DNA of 64,000 bases, from contig OZ345357.1 in the NCBI GenBank assembly GCA_977006965.1, positions 2,480,001 through 2,544,000 on the forward strand, read 5' to 3'. This document shows positions 31,985-42,081 of this stretch, one piece after another (the first letter of the stretch is position 1; the number at the start of each line of letters is the position of its first letter). The position numbers were made by a program, and so were the translations under genes. Below the pieces are notes generated by a model. It was not told where the DNA came from. It saw only the letters and a list, made by a program, of their open reading frames with translations, and searched no databases. Source of the DNA: Phymatolithon calcareum. Taxonomy: Eukaryota > Rhodophyta > Florideophyceae > Hapalidiales.

Positions 31985-32442
31985 ACAAGACCAAAGATGC
32001 GGGACATGCACAAGTAAATCTGAATCCCGGAAGGTATAGCCCAGACTCATGTACTACACACACCTGCCCACAACGGAGAAGAGAAAACTAAGTTTGTCTG
32101 TGGGGCGATTTGCTCGTATATTGAAGCGCGCATCGGAAGATAAGGTGCGCCGTTCTATATCGGTAGACATGTCAGTGAGATGCCTACGATATCGCATGGT
32201 AGTATGAGTCGGTCTGAGACTACGATGCTTCAAACGAAGAAGAGGAGGAGAGTTTCAGTTCAAGCTATCGTCAACAAGCGCTTGCATTACGCAAGAATAC
32301 CTTTCGTGGTAGTCGCGATTGTCAAACTGCACCATACTGTAAGACTCTGTGCGTCGAGCGCCAGACGAAGAAGTTGACTACCGGGCGCACTTTTCTGCAC
32401 TTTTCTGGAATGAGGCCGGTAAGACGATGCTGAAAACCCAAA

Positions 32443-32649
32443 CATGCAAGAGATGGAGAAGAAGAAGAATAGTAGATTTTTATTTAAAAGTTACCAACGC
32501 ATCTGCCGACGCTTGAGGCAACTTTTCGTGTGCCAAGAAAACTTGGCTTGATTCTGCCCGGTGAAGAGTTGCTTATGGTGGGTGTTCCACGGTTAGGTGG
32601 TCTACAGCAGCCCACCTCTGGTCCCCTAAGGGGCATGCAAGAGATGGAG
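32443..32649 (-). mobile_element. SINE-like insertion (175 bp) with 16-bp target-site duplication
   Basis: The target duplication CATGCAAGAGATGGAG occurs at 32443-32458 and 32634-32649, while spacers S1 and S3 have it once. The 175 bp between (32459-32633) are absent from S1 and S3. Read on the minus strand the insert starts CCCCTTAGGGGACCAGAGG and ends in an A/T-rich ATAAAAATCTACTATTCTTC tail. That layout suggests target-primed reverse transcription. I could not find convincing pol III A and B boxes, so the exact class is open. Confidence 0.7.
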
Positions 32650-32765
32650 CGCACGTGGAGTTAAATTGTTTCTGAATTGAATTGATCGTTATGATAATTG
32701 CAGCTTCGGCTTGCAGAGTGCATTTACAGTACTACACTACATATCATACCGTACTATAGTACAGC

Positions 32766-33617
32766 CTGCAGGCAGGGGAATGTTAGGGGGGGAGTAAAGC
32801 AAACCCCTTTTCTACCCTCCCAGTGATTGCCTTGCGTGTATGAAACACTGCAAATGTATCATAGAAGTATGTGAAAAATAGAAGAATAGCTGTAAGTCTT
32901 TCGCGAACATTACGAGTTCGTAATGTGAGCGAGGCTCTCGTTGCAGATCCATTTTGTGGTGAGAATAAATGGAATTAATGTTTTCTTGTGCTCGATGTGC
33001 ACTGCGCACAAATCGGCCATGGCGCATGATTTATAGTTTTCGCAAATATTATTCTTCGTGTCAAACTTTTGAAATGTCTCAAATGCCTCGAGCTCTTGCT
33101 TCGTTGCAATCGGTAGGCGGTGGTGAGGTTCAAGATTCTATTACCGTTCGGTGAGTGCGAGCTATATGGACCCCCGGGAAATATCATCTGACTCCAGCTC
33201 ATCGTCAAGTGGTACCGGGCTGAGCTCTGTTGTGCAGGATAGTTTGTCGCACTGCGATGATCAAGTCCAGCGAAAAACAGCCTATCGCAGAAAACCACGT
33301 AGCCGGATTTTCAAAATTTATTCTCATCAGTCCTAATTGCACACATCAGACCTGTGCCAGCTAAAGCAGACTTTACTGCACAGTCCATGCACTGTAAATC
33401 TCCATCTAGACGTCGAAGTCGCCCTGGCACTTCCCTATTGGAAAACGACTAACTTCGTCCTACTCATCCCCCCGTGAGCATCTAATTTTAACATTACAAT
33501 TTTGATACTGCCAAATGCTCATAATTTACCTGGCACAACTCTTGCGTCTTTTTTGCTTTACTTTATGTAACATAAAATTTTTGCTTTACTCCCCCTCTAA
33601 CATTCCCCTGCTGCAGG
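32766..33617. mobile_element. Non-autonomous hAT-like DNA transposon, 838 bp, 31-bp TIRs, 7-bp TSD
   Basis: The TIRs begin CAGGGGAATGTTAG at 32773 and end with the complement at 33610; they match over 31 bp with one mismatch. CTGCAGG flanks both ends (32766-32772 and 33611-33617). The insertion is absent from spacers S1 and S3. CAGGG termini are typical of hAT elements, whose duplication is normally 8 bp, so the superfamily is tentative. Inside there are only short ORFs (for example 33151-33336, Ser-rich) and no transposase. Confidence 0.75.
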
Positions 33618-33736
33618 TGTACAGCTAATCTGAAGAGCATCCCCAGCATCTCTCTCAAAATTGTAGTGATACAGTATGCTGCTTTGCCCATGGTCATTGC
33701 GACAAAGCCGTCTCGCGAAAGCCTCTCCAACTGGTG

Positions 33737-35268
33737 ATGGAGGTCGTTGGGTTTGCCCTCGGTGTAATCCCGGAATTGCGAGAACAAGTTCGCAGCATCA
33801 AAGAACGAATCTCGAATTATTGAGAAAATCCTGGTAAATATTGGAATTTGATTGTCCATCTCAGCGATTTGACGCAACGCATCGATCAGTTGGATAAACT
33901 TGCGATTTCCGATGCGCTTCCGACCGGAACTGTCGGTCTTTTCAATGAAGACATGGCCAGGGTGCGCAGTTGTCTCATAGCCGCAGACTCAGTCTTACGA
34001 GGTCGGCGCATCCGAGCGCTTGCAGGAAGTAGCAGTGGTTCAAGAGCTAGGAAACGGGACAAGCTAAAGAAGTTTCTTCGAGCCAACAAATTAGACGAGG
34101 ACATGGCCCCTGTGGAAAAGCATGTCAAGGACGCGTGTGGTTTACTCCAAAACATATTTGGAAGGCTAGCCCCTTTATTGTCAAACAAGGAGCATACAAA
34201 CCTAATTCTTGACGCAATGAAAGACCAGCAGAACCAAAGCATTGAGGAAGTTTTTCTCCCTCAATCAAGTACTCCGGAGTTTACGCATGTTGTGGATCTT
34301 AACTTTGACAAAGAGGGAGAACTCGTTACGCCAGAGGCAGATCTGAAGTGGTCTGTGTTGTCCAGTACTTCATCAGACACAATTTCGGCCGCTGCTGGAG
34401 TACAAAATGATGCATTTGGTGTGGTTGGAATGGCCGGTGTAGGTAAGACTGTTGCGCTCCTAAGCCTCGCGTTCGATGATGACATCAAGAAGCAGTTTTC
34501 GGATGGTGTTCATTATTTGTCCTTTGGTCAAGATGCAACAGATGAAAAAGCAGTTCGTGAGATCGTGAAAATAATGAGGATAACCGGAGCAAGGACTCGT
34601 CTCGCGGAAGTGGGTCGTTATACTAAACTCAAGGACGCCGTTGAACTTGCCGTAGAATGGTTTGAGGGCAAAGCCTGTCTCTATCTCGTGGACGATTTGT
34701 GGCCCACGAAGGACTGCACGCTAGAGCTCTTGAATGATTTGCGACAGCTGCTGCGAGGGAGCCCTGATAGCAGAATGGTTATTACCACCCGCAGTTATAT
34801 CATTGCGCAGAGGGCAGGATTGGTTGTGAAATTCAGGGCTCGAGATCCCCTCGGATCCGCGTCCCGGAGCATATTCATGACTTATGCTAGGGGCTCGAAA
34901 ACCCCAGCGGGTGCATCGGGGCGCGTTGGCGAACTGAGGCCCAGCGTCTCTAAGATTCTTACAATATGCGGTGGACTTCCCATCGCGTTGGCGGTTTCGG
35001 GATGCTCTGACGCTATATTGGCAACTGCAGGTGAAAGTTTCGACAGTGCGTGCGACGCATATGCGTTTGAGTTGGAGAAAAACATATCAAGTCTTGGAGA
35101 TGAGCAATGCCCGGAAGGCAAGAGCTTGAGAGCGGGCATTCTTTTAAGCCTGGGCTACCTTCAAGATGAGTTGTTGAAGGTACTGTCTACCAGCGCTCCA
35201 GATTATCGACTTAACATTACAGAGTTGTGCGGAAGTCTTTGTGTGCTCACAAAACAAGCATGGATTAG
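33737..35268 (+). pseudogene. NLR-like receptor B: truncated, with premature stop
   Basis: Starts with the same ATG-GAG context as receptor A. Codon 29 is TGA (33821-33823, where A has CGA) and ends the frame after 28 residues. The remaining frame is still open from 33824 on and keeps GMAGVGKTVAL, CLYLVDDLWP, RMVITTRS and CGGLPIALAV, so decay is recent. Homology to A stops after LTKQAWI at 35268, inside the helical region behind the NB-ARC; the whole WD40 part is missing. Beyond that point the sequence is the Gly/Ala-rich gene of cassette 2, read out of frame. Confidence 0.85.
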
Positions 35269-35759
35269 TTTGGTTCACGATCAATGCGACGACTTATTTC
35301 GAGGGCACAACAAAAAAGATCACAACGCTCGATGCCGTGCTGCCCATTGCAGAAATAACAGTGACTGCTTTAACCGCTGCGTTCACAGGTGGTGCATCTG
35401 CCATTGCGCGCGTCGGAGCCGGGGGCGTTGCAGCTCTTGCGAGGGTTCGGGGTCTTGCCACACTGTCGTCGACATTGATCGCGGCCGGTGTGCCCTCGAC
35501 GTACGCAGTTGCCATCGGCGGCGCAGTAATCGCCGGTGGAAAAACGGCGGGAAAAGGATTAATCAAGGAACTCCTTGTGCCTGAGAACGTCGAAGCGAAA
35601 AACCGTGGCGAGTATGCCGGTCCACCTTGGCCGTTTCGCTCCGATCTACGACCGCAATATGAAATAACTGGCAGCCTGCAAGTCGAGAAAACGGTGATTG
35701 ATGGACAAGACGCAGCCAATATTACTGCTACCCCTCTTCTCATTCGAAAACTAAATTAG
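35269..35759 (+). pseudogene. 3' half of the Gly/Ala-rich cassette gene (cassette 2), fused behind receptor B
   Basis: Matches 23265-23755 almost base for base, from VWFTINATTYFEGT to the stop. The first about 88 codons and their promoter are missing. The receptor B frame continues into it in a different frame (LVHDQCDDLFRGHN), so no sensible fusion protein arises. The nearest in-frame upstream codon start lies within receptor B sequence and is not an ATG. Confidence 0.75.
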
Positions 35760-36126
35760 AAGATTGTGATCTGCTACAGAACCTCCAGTTTTCTTCTCGA
35801 GGAGATGCACAGAATAATATGAAGTGGTCCTTATTTTACAGCTGTTGACTGTGTCACCTTTGTCGAATACTGCAGCTGGTAGAAGGACGGAAACGCGTTT
35901 ATGCAAACTATTGCGCAGTTTGCCGACCGTGTGATTGAGGGACATATGAAGAGTCTACGGTGACCGCGACGTTGATTTCCGCATGGGTTTGGTGGTCTCG
36001 GCTTCTCAGTCTACTCCATATTTCTTCCGGGCATCGGAGGCATGGCTTTGGGTCTCAGGGTAACAACGGAATCATCAATCTGCGCACAAGGCGGGAGCAT
36101 CTGAAGAGTCTATCACCACTTCCTCT

Positions 36127-36978
36127 TCAACTTTCACTAGGGCATTGTAATGGCTTGCTCCATTCGCATTCCTTTATGCCTGCAACCATATCATCATTCT
36201 GTGAACAAGGCGCCAACGTACTTGCCTGTTGCGTCATATAGCGTGATCGCCGCATCTCGTTGCGAGCGCGTTTAACTTCCGTGAGGGCTAGTTGAAATGC
36301 TTGAAAAGCCACAGACAAGCATTCTTCGGATCGCTGTAGCTGGCCCTCAAGGTGCTTCTGTTCGCTCTCTAATATACTTCGATCGGCGCTCGAGCGCTTT
36401 CGTTCTTCTTCAAACCGCCTCCGATCCTCCTCAAACCTCTCGCGATCGCTTTTGAAATGTTTCAGTTCCTCCTCAAAGCGTCGGCGCTCGTTAAATTCGT
36501 CCAATCTGGTGCGTTTTGGCGGGGAAGTCGCACCACTTTCCTCACTTCCATCAAGTTTTCTCTTTTTGGCGGAACGAGACTTGCCGTTGATAAAAGACCG
36601 TATCTCGTAGGGAGTGGGCGAATACTTCGTTGAATATCGTCGACTGTCCTTTGAAGACCCGCCACCCCATTGGTTTTGTATCTGGATGTATATGTTTGCC
36701 TCCGCAACGGCTTTCAAAATGTCTTCCTTGTACCTCTTTCCTGCGGCAGCGACTAAGTGCATAGAGCTGGTAAACTCTTTTATGTTGCAAACGTTCACCT
36801 CGCTTACACGCTTGTTGTCATTGAAAAACTCGACCATCCGAGAGTGCTTGGTCTTGGGCGGTAATTCATCTTCGAACTTGAGAAGTAGTTCGTACTTGTC
36901 CCTTCGCACCACTATTGCAGGCCACCACGGGAATGGCTTCAACAGTACCCACACTAGCGTCCCTTCCCTGAATTGCAT
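36127..36978 (-). CDS. PWWP-domain protein with C-terminal coiled coil (cassette 2, intact)
   Basis: The product has 283 residues from ATG 36978. Residues 5-30 contain GTLVWVLLKPFPWWPAIVV, the PWWP core that binds methyl-lysine histone tails (typically H3K36me) and DNA. The domain continues through KHSRMVEFFNDNKRVSEVNV and the helices NIKEFTSSMHLVAAAGKRYK and EDILKAVAEANIY. A basic NLS-like stretch (GKSRSAKKRKLDGSEE) and a highly charged coiled coil (ERRRFEEELKHFKSDRERFE) follow. It is expected in the nucleus on chromatin. It is divergent from the receptor downstream and convergent with the Gly/Ala-rich gene. Related relics lie at 24134-24970 and 10120-10740, so the gene has multiplied with the locus. 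Confidence 0.78.
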   Translation of the reverse strand: MQFREGTLVWVLLKPFPWWPAIVVRRDKYELLLKFEDELPPKTKHSRMVEFFNDNKRVSEVNVCNIKEFTSSMHLVAAAGKRYKEDILKAVAEANIYIQIQNQWGGGSSKDSRRYSTKYSPTPYEIRSFINGKSRSAKKRKLDGSEESGATSPPKRTRLDEFNERRRFEEELKHFKSDRERFEEDRRRFEEERKRSSADRSILESEQKHLEGQLQRSEECLSVAFQAFQLALTEVKRARNEMRRSRYMTQQASTLAPCSQNDDMVAGIKECEWSKPLQCPSES

Positions 36979-37414
36979 GCTTGAAGCAACAGCTTGGTTT
37001 TCCTTTCCCCAACTGTAACTCCGGTAAGCAACTCGAGGAAACGGCGACTGTCAACCTCCAAACAGTGTGCACAATTTTGCTACCCGGTAAGTGCAACAGG
37101 AATTGCATTGATCTAGTAATTTGCAACCAATGGCAATCTTCTATGTCGATCAGCTGCAACCCACGAACAGCTGAGGAACCAAATGTGGAACGACCACTAC
37201 GTGGTCCATGGATCCGACTCTTCCCTTGGATGTAAAACCAGAAATGCTGCAGACATATTAGAGCCCTACAGTATTCCAAGCCTAAAGTGCAATGGGAACA
37301 TCCGATCGGCTTCGCGCGGGCAGACACATTTGGATAGGAAAAACTACCGTATCGTAGAATTAGATCTACCGATAATTGTACAGACATCGTGACAAGATCC
37401 TTTAAACCGCAAAT

Positions 37415-38327
37415 CGTAAGTGGACTAAAAAGAGTTCATTATTCGACAGGAACGCCAAATATGCGCGACGTACATAAGTAAATTTGAATCCCGGAAGGTA
37501 TAGCCCAGGGCCCAGACTCATGCACTACACACACCTGCCCACAATGGGGAAGAGAACATCAAGTTTGTTTGCGGGGCGATTTGCTCGTGTATTGAAGCGC
37601 ACATCGGAAGATAAGATGCCCAGTTCTATATCGGTAGACATGTCAGTGAGACGCCTACAATATCGCATGGTAGTAGGAGTCGGTCTGAGACTACGATGCG
37701 CCAAACGAAGAGGAGGAGAGTTTCATTTCGAGTTATTGTCGACAAGCGGTTGCATTACGCAAGATAATACCTTTCACGGTAGTCACGAATCGCAATCGTG
37801 ACTCACGATTGTCAAACTGCAGCATACTGTAAGACTCGGTGCGTCGAGCGCCAGACGATGAAGTTGGCGACGTGGGCGCACTTTTCAACACTTGGAACAT
37901 TTTTTGGCATGATCAAGCCCGGTCGGACGGTGCAGAAAACCCAAAAATGCAAGAGATGGAGCGCATGCAGAGTTTTATTGTTTCTGATGTGCGACTGCAT
38001 TTTAACGTAGAAAAATCGATTTCGTCAACCAGGGTGCATCTTGTGCTTGATCCACGATATGTTTTTTGGCGGATGCATCGTTGTGAAAAGTGCAGCTGAA
38101 CAGTGCAGGTACTGTGTGCAGGTGTACTCTATGATACAGCGAATCCGAAGTGCATCCCGAGTATCGCTCTCACAATAACCTAATTATTCAATTTATTGAG
38201 GTGCCCGGTGCCCCCTTGACGGAGAAAGTTGGCAACCTCACTATAGCAGTGATACGGTACTACAGTGTGCTGCTTTGCCCATGGTCATTGCGACAAAGCC
38301 GTCTCGCGAGAGCCTCTCCAACTGGTG
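37415..38327. repeat. Cassette spacer S3 upstream of receptor C
   Basis: Near-identical to S1 (25400-26322), apart from single-base differences and a small deletion next to the receptor (38175-38195). It includes the same inverted repeat near 37784-37804. As the region upstream of the receptor start codon it probably contains the promoter. Confidence 0.65.
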
Positions 38328-38354
38328 ATGGAGGTAGTTGGGTTTGCCCTCGGT

Positions 38355-38391
38355 GTAATGGGTGCGCGGGCGTAGGCTGCTCAGTTTGCCA
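38355..38391. repeat. B2 terminal repeat of the retrotransposon
   Basis: 37 bp beginning GTAATGGGTGCGCGGGCGTA, identical to B1 at 38704-38740. Its first 5 bp (GTAAT) are shared with the receptor C target. Confidence 0.85.
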
Positions 38392-38546
38392 AAGACACAT
38401 AATTTACTTTGCCAGAGGAAATTTTGGGTAATTGGTAGAAGTAGAGAGGAAATTAAAGGGGCTCAGACGTGCGCCCATAAAGAACGAACTACGAACAGAG
38501 AGAGAGGTGGCTCGAAGAGCAGCCAGTGATGGGGAGGGAGGGATGG

Positions 38547-38740
38547 TAGGATAGAGAAAAGAAGTGACTGCCCAAGTCGGGCCGGTCGCGCCGTCCGCTA
38601 TCCAAAGTACTTGTACTCTCGCGCGACGGTACCGCGCTGTACGTACAATTACATTGCATAATTCGCTGTCAAGTAATTACAATGTGATTTGACAATACAG
38701 GGCGTAATGGGTGCGCGGGCGTAGGCTGCTCAGTTTGCCA
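38547..38740. repeat. A2-B1 internal junction of the split direct repeats
   Basis: A2 (38547-38708) and B1 (38704-38740) overlap by the 5-bp core GTAAT at 38704-38708. A2 matches A1 (41920-42081) at 161 of 162 positions. In this element class the internal junction templates a full-length cDNA circle. Confidence 0.85.
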
Positions 38741-39785
38741 CAGAAATCGCGACTGGGGACGGTGTACCCAGCTCGGCCGGGTCCCCGAGCGAGAGGAAGC
38801 GGCCGAAAAAGAGCCGTGCTGCATCATTGACTCGCGTCAGCGTGTCTAGATAATGGCGAAACACGACATCCGTGGAAGTGTGGTTGGAAAGCCGCATTAT
38901 CAGCGGCAAACGAAGCCCGACGGAGTACGCTGCAGAGATTCCACCACTACGAACGGAGCGCGGGGTAAATTTCATTCCTATGGGCGGGTTCACACCGAGA
39001 TGCGTGGCCAAAGAGCCCATGCTGTGTGAAAGAGAGGAGGCACTGGCAGGGCGCGTCGGAAGTCCTGTAGACGGGAATAACAACCATGCCGGCTCTCGCG
39101 CCGCAGCTAATAGACGGGAAAATAATTGAAACAGTTGGTCATGTAATCCATGGAGAGGGATCCGAAGGGCGATGCGAGCCGTGACGCCGGTCTCGGAGTA
39201 TTTAAACTTCCGCAGCTGGATAGCTAACAATGTTGGAGAAAGCTCCACATCCGTGGCGGCGAGCGGGTAAACGCTCCCCGGGCGGGCACAGAGGAGAAAA
39301 CAGATCGCGAGCAGTCCCCATTTGCGAAGTCGGTCCACACGATTTGTCTGGATAGCAAGCTGCAGGGCGTAGTAGGCGACGGAAGCTGGGAGGGGTGCAG
39401 ACCGCTCTGGCGCCCCGGTGCGTCGCCGTGCGTCCATGGCACGGAAGCCTGACCGAGTCGCCTTTACGGTGGGGTGATCAGTGGGGTCCGGTAGGCCATA
39501 TCGGTTGTGTTGCGCGGCGATGGCGGCTATGTAGGGCCGAAGAGATGTTCCTCGCACGGTTCCGCGATCATAAACGAAGCCAAGATAGCAACATACAGTG
39601 TGTGGTGTGGCGGGAAGACGACGTAAGCAGGCACGGGCGCAAAACGCCGAAAAGGCATCCCAAAGGCGTTGATAGTTCGCCTGCGTAGAGCCTGCGTATG
39701 AATTTGCCAGAAGCGTGGCGGCCGTGGATGCACCAGCACAGTGACCCAGTTGATTCAGTGCAACTAATCGCCCCTCCTCGCGCCA
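38730..39785 (-). CDS. Tyrosine recombinase of the retrotransposon
   Basis: The integrase domain occupies the last 350 codons of a frame that is open upstream to 40910; the upstream part is just a shadow of the RT/RNase H frame. An N-terminal SAM-like arm (SYAGSTQANYQRLWDAFSAF) is followed by the first catalytic Arg (FLLCARPGSVYPL), Lys in RKFKYSETG, the box-II segment TPRSVRSGGISAAYSVG, and NHTSTDVVFRHYL with the Tyr nucleophile. These enzymes integrate the circular cDNA. No ATG lies near the domain start, so translation probably needs readthrough, frameshifting or reinitiation from the RT frame, which overlaps it by about 20 nt. Confidence 0.8.
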   Translation of the reverse strand, partial: WREEGRLVALNQLGHCAGASTAATLLANSYAGSTQANYQRLWDAFSAFCARACLRRLPATPHTVCCYLGFVYDRGTVRGTSLRPYIAAIAAQHNRYGLPDPTDHPTVKATRSGFRAMDARRRTGAPERSAPLPASVAYYALQLAIQTNRVDRLRKWGLLAICFLLCARPGSVYPLAATDVELSPTLLAIQLRKFKYSETGVTARIALRIPLHGLHDQLFQLFSRLLAAAREPAWLLFPSTGLPTRPASASSLSHSMGSLATHLGVNPPIGMKFTPRSVRSGGISAAYSVGLRLPLIMRLSNHTSTDVVFRHYLDTLTRVNDAARLFFGRFLSLGDPAELGTPSPVAISVAN

Positions 39786-41845
39786 GCGCTGTGCTGCCCT
39801 TGCTGAGCGTGAGGGGTGGGAAATGCGCCGAAGTCGAACGCCACGCTGCGCCAAGGGGGAGTGTAGGATTCGGCTAAAGTGCACCGGCGAGCTACGGCCG
39901 AGGCGGTGTGGTACCAGGCCTGTCCTGTCCAGCTGGGGCAAACCATGACGCCCGAGCGCAATGCGGCGAGATGACGGCACCACACGCCGGCGAGGGCGGG
40001 ACGAGGAAGCACGAGGATGGGTCTTGGGGTGGGCCGCGGGGAGGGGAGGTCGTGCCCGTCGACGGGAAAGAGGGACTTGCGGAGGCGACGCTGGAGCAGC
40101 GCCTGCGCCGTAGGTGGAAGCGACCAGCTTGCGCTGTCGCGTCTGCGAGACAGGCGATCTGCCCAACAATTTAAGACCGAAGGAATATGGCGCGTCGAAA
40201 TTGTGACGCCGTGTGCCTCGCAGAGGGCACGCAATTCCCGGAGCTTCGTGAGGAGCCGGGGTGCTCGACTGGTGTAGTTCCGCACCATGTAGTACGTGAC
40301 CATCGAGTCTGTGACGAGCTGAACGTGCAGTCCGCGCGCGAAGCGCGCGAAGTTTTGCACTGCAAAGATGGCGGCAGTTAGCTCGAGCTCGTTGATATGG
40401 GCACCCTCTTCTTCTTCTGAGAAAAACCCGGAGGCTGGTACTGTGCCATTCCAAGCCGCCCCCCATCCCCCCATGCTTGCGTCTGTGAATAGGACGGCGT
40501 CCGGGGCGGGCCAGATAACGCGACCAACATGGGGGTTTTTGGACAGGCGGGACCACCATTGTAGGTCGCGCAGAGCAGCGTGAGAAAGACGAGGATCCCG
40601 CCCCGAGCGATGTGAGAGGGGCATTTGGGGGGTGGCAGGGCAGGACTGAGTGGGTCGTAGGGCGTTGAATAGTTCGCGAAGGCGAAGACGCCCGTCGATT
40701 AGAGCCGGAGAGGCGGCGTTTGCCAAACCTGTGAAATGCCGAATGGCGGATGTGCGAACGTGGCGACGGTGGCCGCCGGCGTAGGAGAGTAGCTGCTGCG
40801 CCGCGGTCTCTATCTTGGCCACTTTCTGGGGAGGTAGAAGAAATAGCTCGTACTTGGTGTCCACTATAATGCCTAAGATCTCCAGCCGTTGCAGGCCGGA
40901 GAAATTGCACTTCTGAGGGTGGAGGGAAATTCCCAGTCGTGATAAGAGGGCGCGAAACTCGCGGCCCAAGCCGGCGGTGTCGCTGCGACTGGCAATACGA
41001 GTGGGGGCAGAGGGACAGGCCGCACCGAAAAAATCGTCGAGGTAGCTGAATACACGAGCCCGCGTGCGCGAAGGTGCTCGACGACAGGCTTCATGGCTTT
41101 CGTAAAGAACCAAGGGGCGACGGCGAGACCACAATTGAGCCACAATGGGATGTATATCTCGCCGTCGCCCATAAAGAAGGCCAGGCGGAGCTGGTCTGTC
41201 CGCCGAAGGCGCAGGTGGTAGTACGCGTCGGAAATGTCCGCCTTGAAGAGGCAGTCGTTCCTGCGGGTGACTGCTGCCAAATCGGAGATCTGGTCCATGC
41301 GGAACGAACGCGTGGCGAGACAGTCGTTTATTCGCTTGTAGTCGATCACCAACCGCAACTTGCGGCCGCCACTGATGACAAACGCTGACGAAACACACCC
41401 GCCCGCCAGGACCTGTTTGCGCTCGAGGGGGGTTGCTGGGCGCGCATACCCGCGTGCAACCCAGCGAGAAGTTTCTGCCTTGGCGAAGCTTCCGTGAGCC
41501 TCCGTTAGAGGATATTCCCGGGGTCGGCTCTTTGGAGGAGGCCGGACCCAGGGAAGCTGGAGCCCGAAACGGAGCTGGCGCACCAACCAGGGACTTGCTC
41601 CGATGTCCTCCCATGCGCGAAAGGCGCGTCCGACTTCCACAAACGGGGGGGGTGTCGGTAGCGAGCCCGGAGAGCGCAGCCGTGCCGGGAGCTTCCGATC
41701 TCGGGGCGGGGGTCTCATTTCCAGCGCTGGGAATGCGCAGATCGCTTAGAGCTTCTTGAACGACCTGTAATAAAGCGGCCTTTGTGGCCGCGTCGAATGG
41801 TATCCGGAGCGGTGTGTCGTCCGTGCTTTGATCCTCTGGCGGCAT
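39764..41845 (-). pseudogene. Reverse transcriptase/RNase H of the retrotransposon, one frameshift
   Basis: An RT frame starting at ATG 41718 carries GRKLRLVIDYKRIND and motif A FKADISDAYYHLRL. Near 41058 the frame shifts, and the second frame continues with the active-site motif FSYLDDFFGA and then a complete DIRS-type RNase H: LFTDASMGGWGAAW, INELELTAAIFAVQ, LVTDSMVTYYMV, NCWADRLSRR. A short upstream frame (MPPEDQSTDDTPLRIPFDAA) may be a remnant of gag or of the RT leader. A 2-nt loss between RARGL and VFSYLDD would explain the break. It lies too close to the active site to be a normal gene junction, so this copy is probably inactive. Confidence 0.75.
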
Positions 41846-41919
41846 CCCGCTCGATGGTACCGAAGCGGGGATTTGTGTCAAACCTCCGCGCGATTGCAGC
41901 ACGGGGAAGTTCTTTTCTC

Positions 41920-42081
41920 TAGGATAGAGAAAAGAAGTGACTGCCCAAGTCGGGCCGGTCGCGCCGTCCGCTATCCAAAGTACTTGTACTCTCGCGCGAC
42001 GGTACCGCGCTGTACGTACAATTACATTGCATAATTCGCTGTCAAGTAATTACGATGTGATTTGACAATACAGGGCGTAAT
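41920..42081. repeat. A1 terminal repeat of the retrotransposon
   Basis: 162 bp ending GACAATACAGGGCGTAAT, copied at 38547-38708. The only difference is one A/G in the AATTAC(A/G)ATGTG segment, which implies a recent insertion. Confidence 0.85.

Larger units (their letters stand above)
31985..33736. repeat. Cassette spacer S2 upstream of receptor B, interrupted by two insertions
   Basis: Homologous to 25440-26322. It is split by a 175-bp SINE-like insertion (32459-32633) and an 838-bp hAT-like element (32773-33610). Outside the insertions the copy is clearly alignable (TATATCGGTAGACATGTCAG, GCCAGACGA, TGCGACAAAGCCGTCTCGCG) but more diverged than S1 and S3 are from each other. Confidence 0.7.
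38355..42081 (-). mobile_element. Tyrosine-recombinase retrotransposon (DIRS order, Ngaro/PAT-like) with split direct repeats
   Basis: Read on the minus strand the order is A1 (42081-41920), RT/RNase H, tyrosine recombinase, B1 (38740-38704), A2 (38708-38547), filler, B2 (38391-38355). A1 and A2 are 162 bp with one difference; B1 and B2 are 37 bp and identical. This A1-ORFs-B1A2-B2 plan is the split-direct-repeat structure of PAT, Ngaro and Kangaroo elements, not the inverted repeats of DIRS1. GTAAT occurs at both ends, at the internal A2/B1 junction and at the target, as expected for recombination of a circular intermediate without target duplication. At about 3.7 kb it is short: I see no full gag and no methyltransferase domain. 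Confidence 0.88.

Noticed and set aside
33151-33336. Ser-rich ORF inside the hAT-like element, preceded by a GTGAGT donor-like site
   Set aside because: No matching acceptor and no transposase motif; likely chance within a non-autonomous element.
33848-35584. Apparent 578-codon receptor/Gly-Ala fusion protein
   Set aside because: The part after 35268 reads the second gene in the wrong frame and the beginning lacks an ATG; it is a pseudogene junction, not a domain fusion.
39786-40910. N-terminal 375 codons of the frame leading into the tyrosine recombinase
   Set aside because: They overlap the RNase H region in another frame and are Arg/Pro/Ser-rich; RNase H catalytic motifs show which frame is real.
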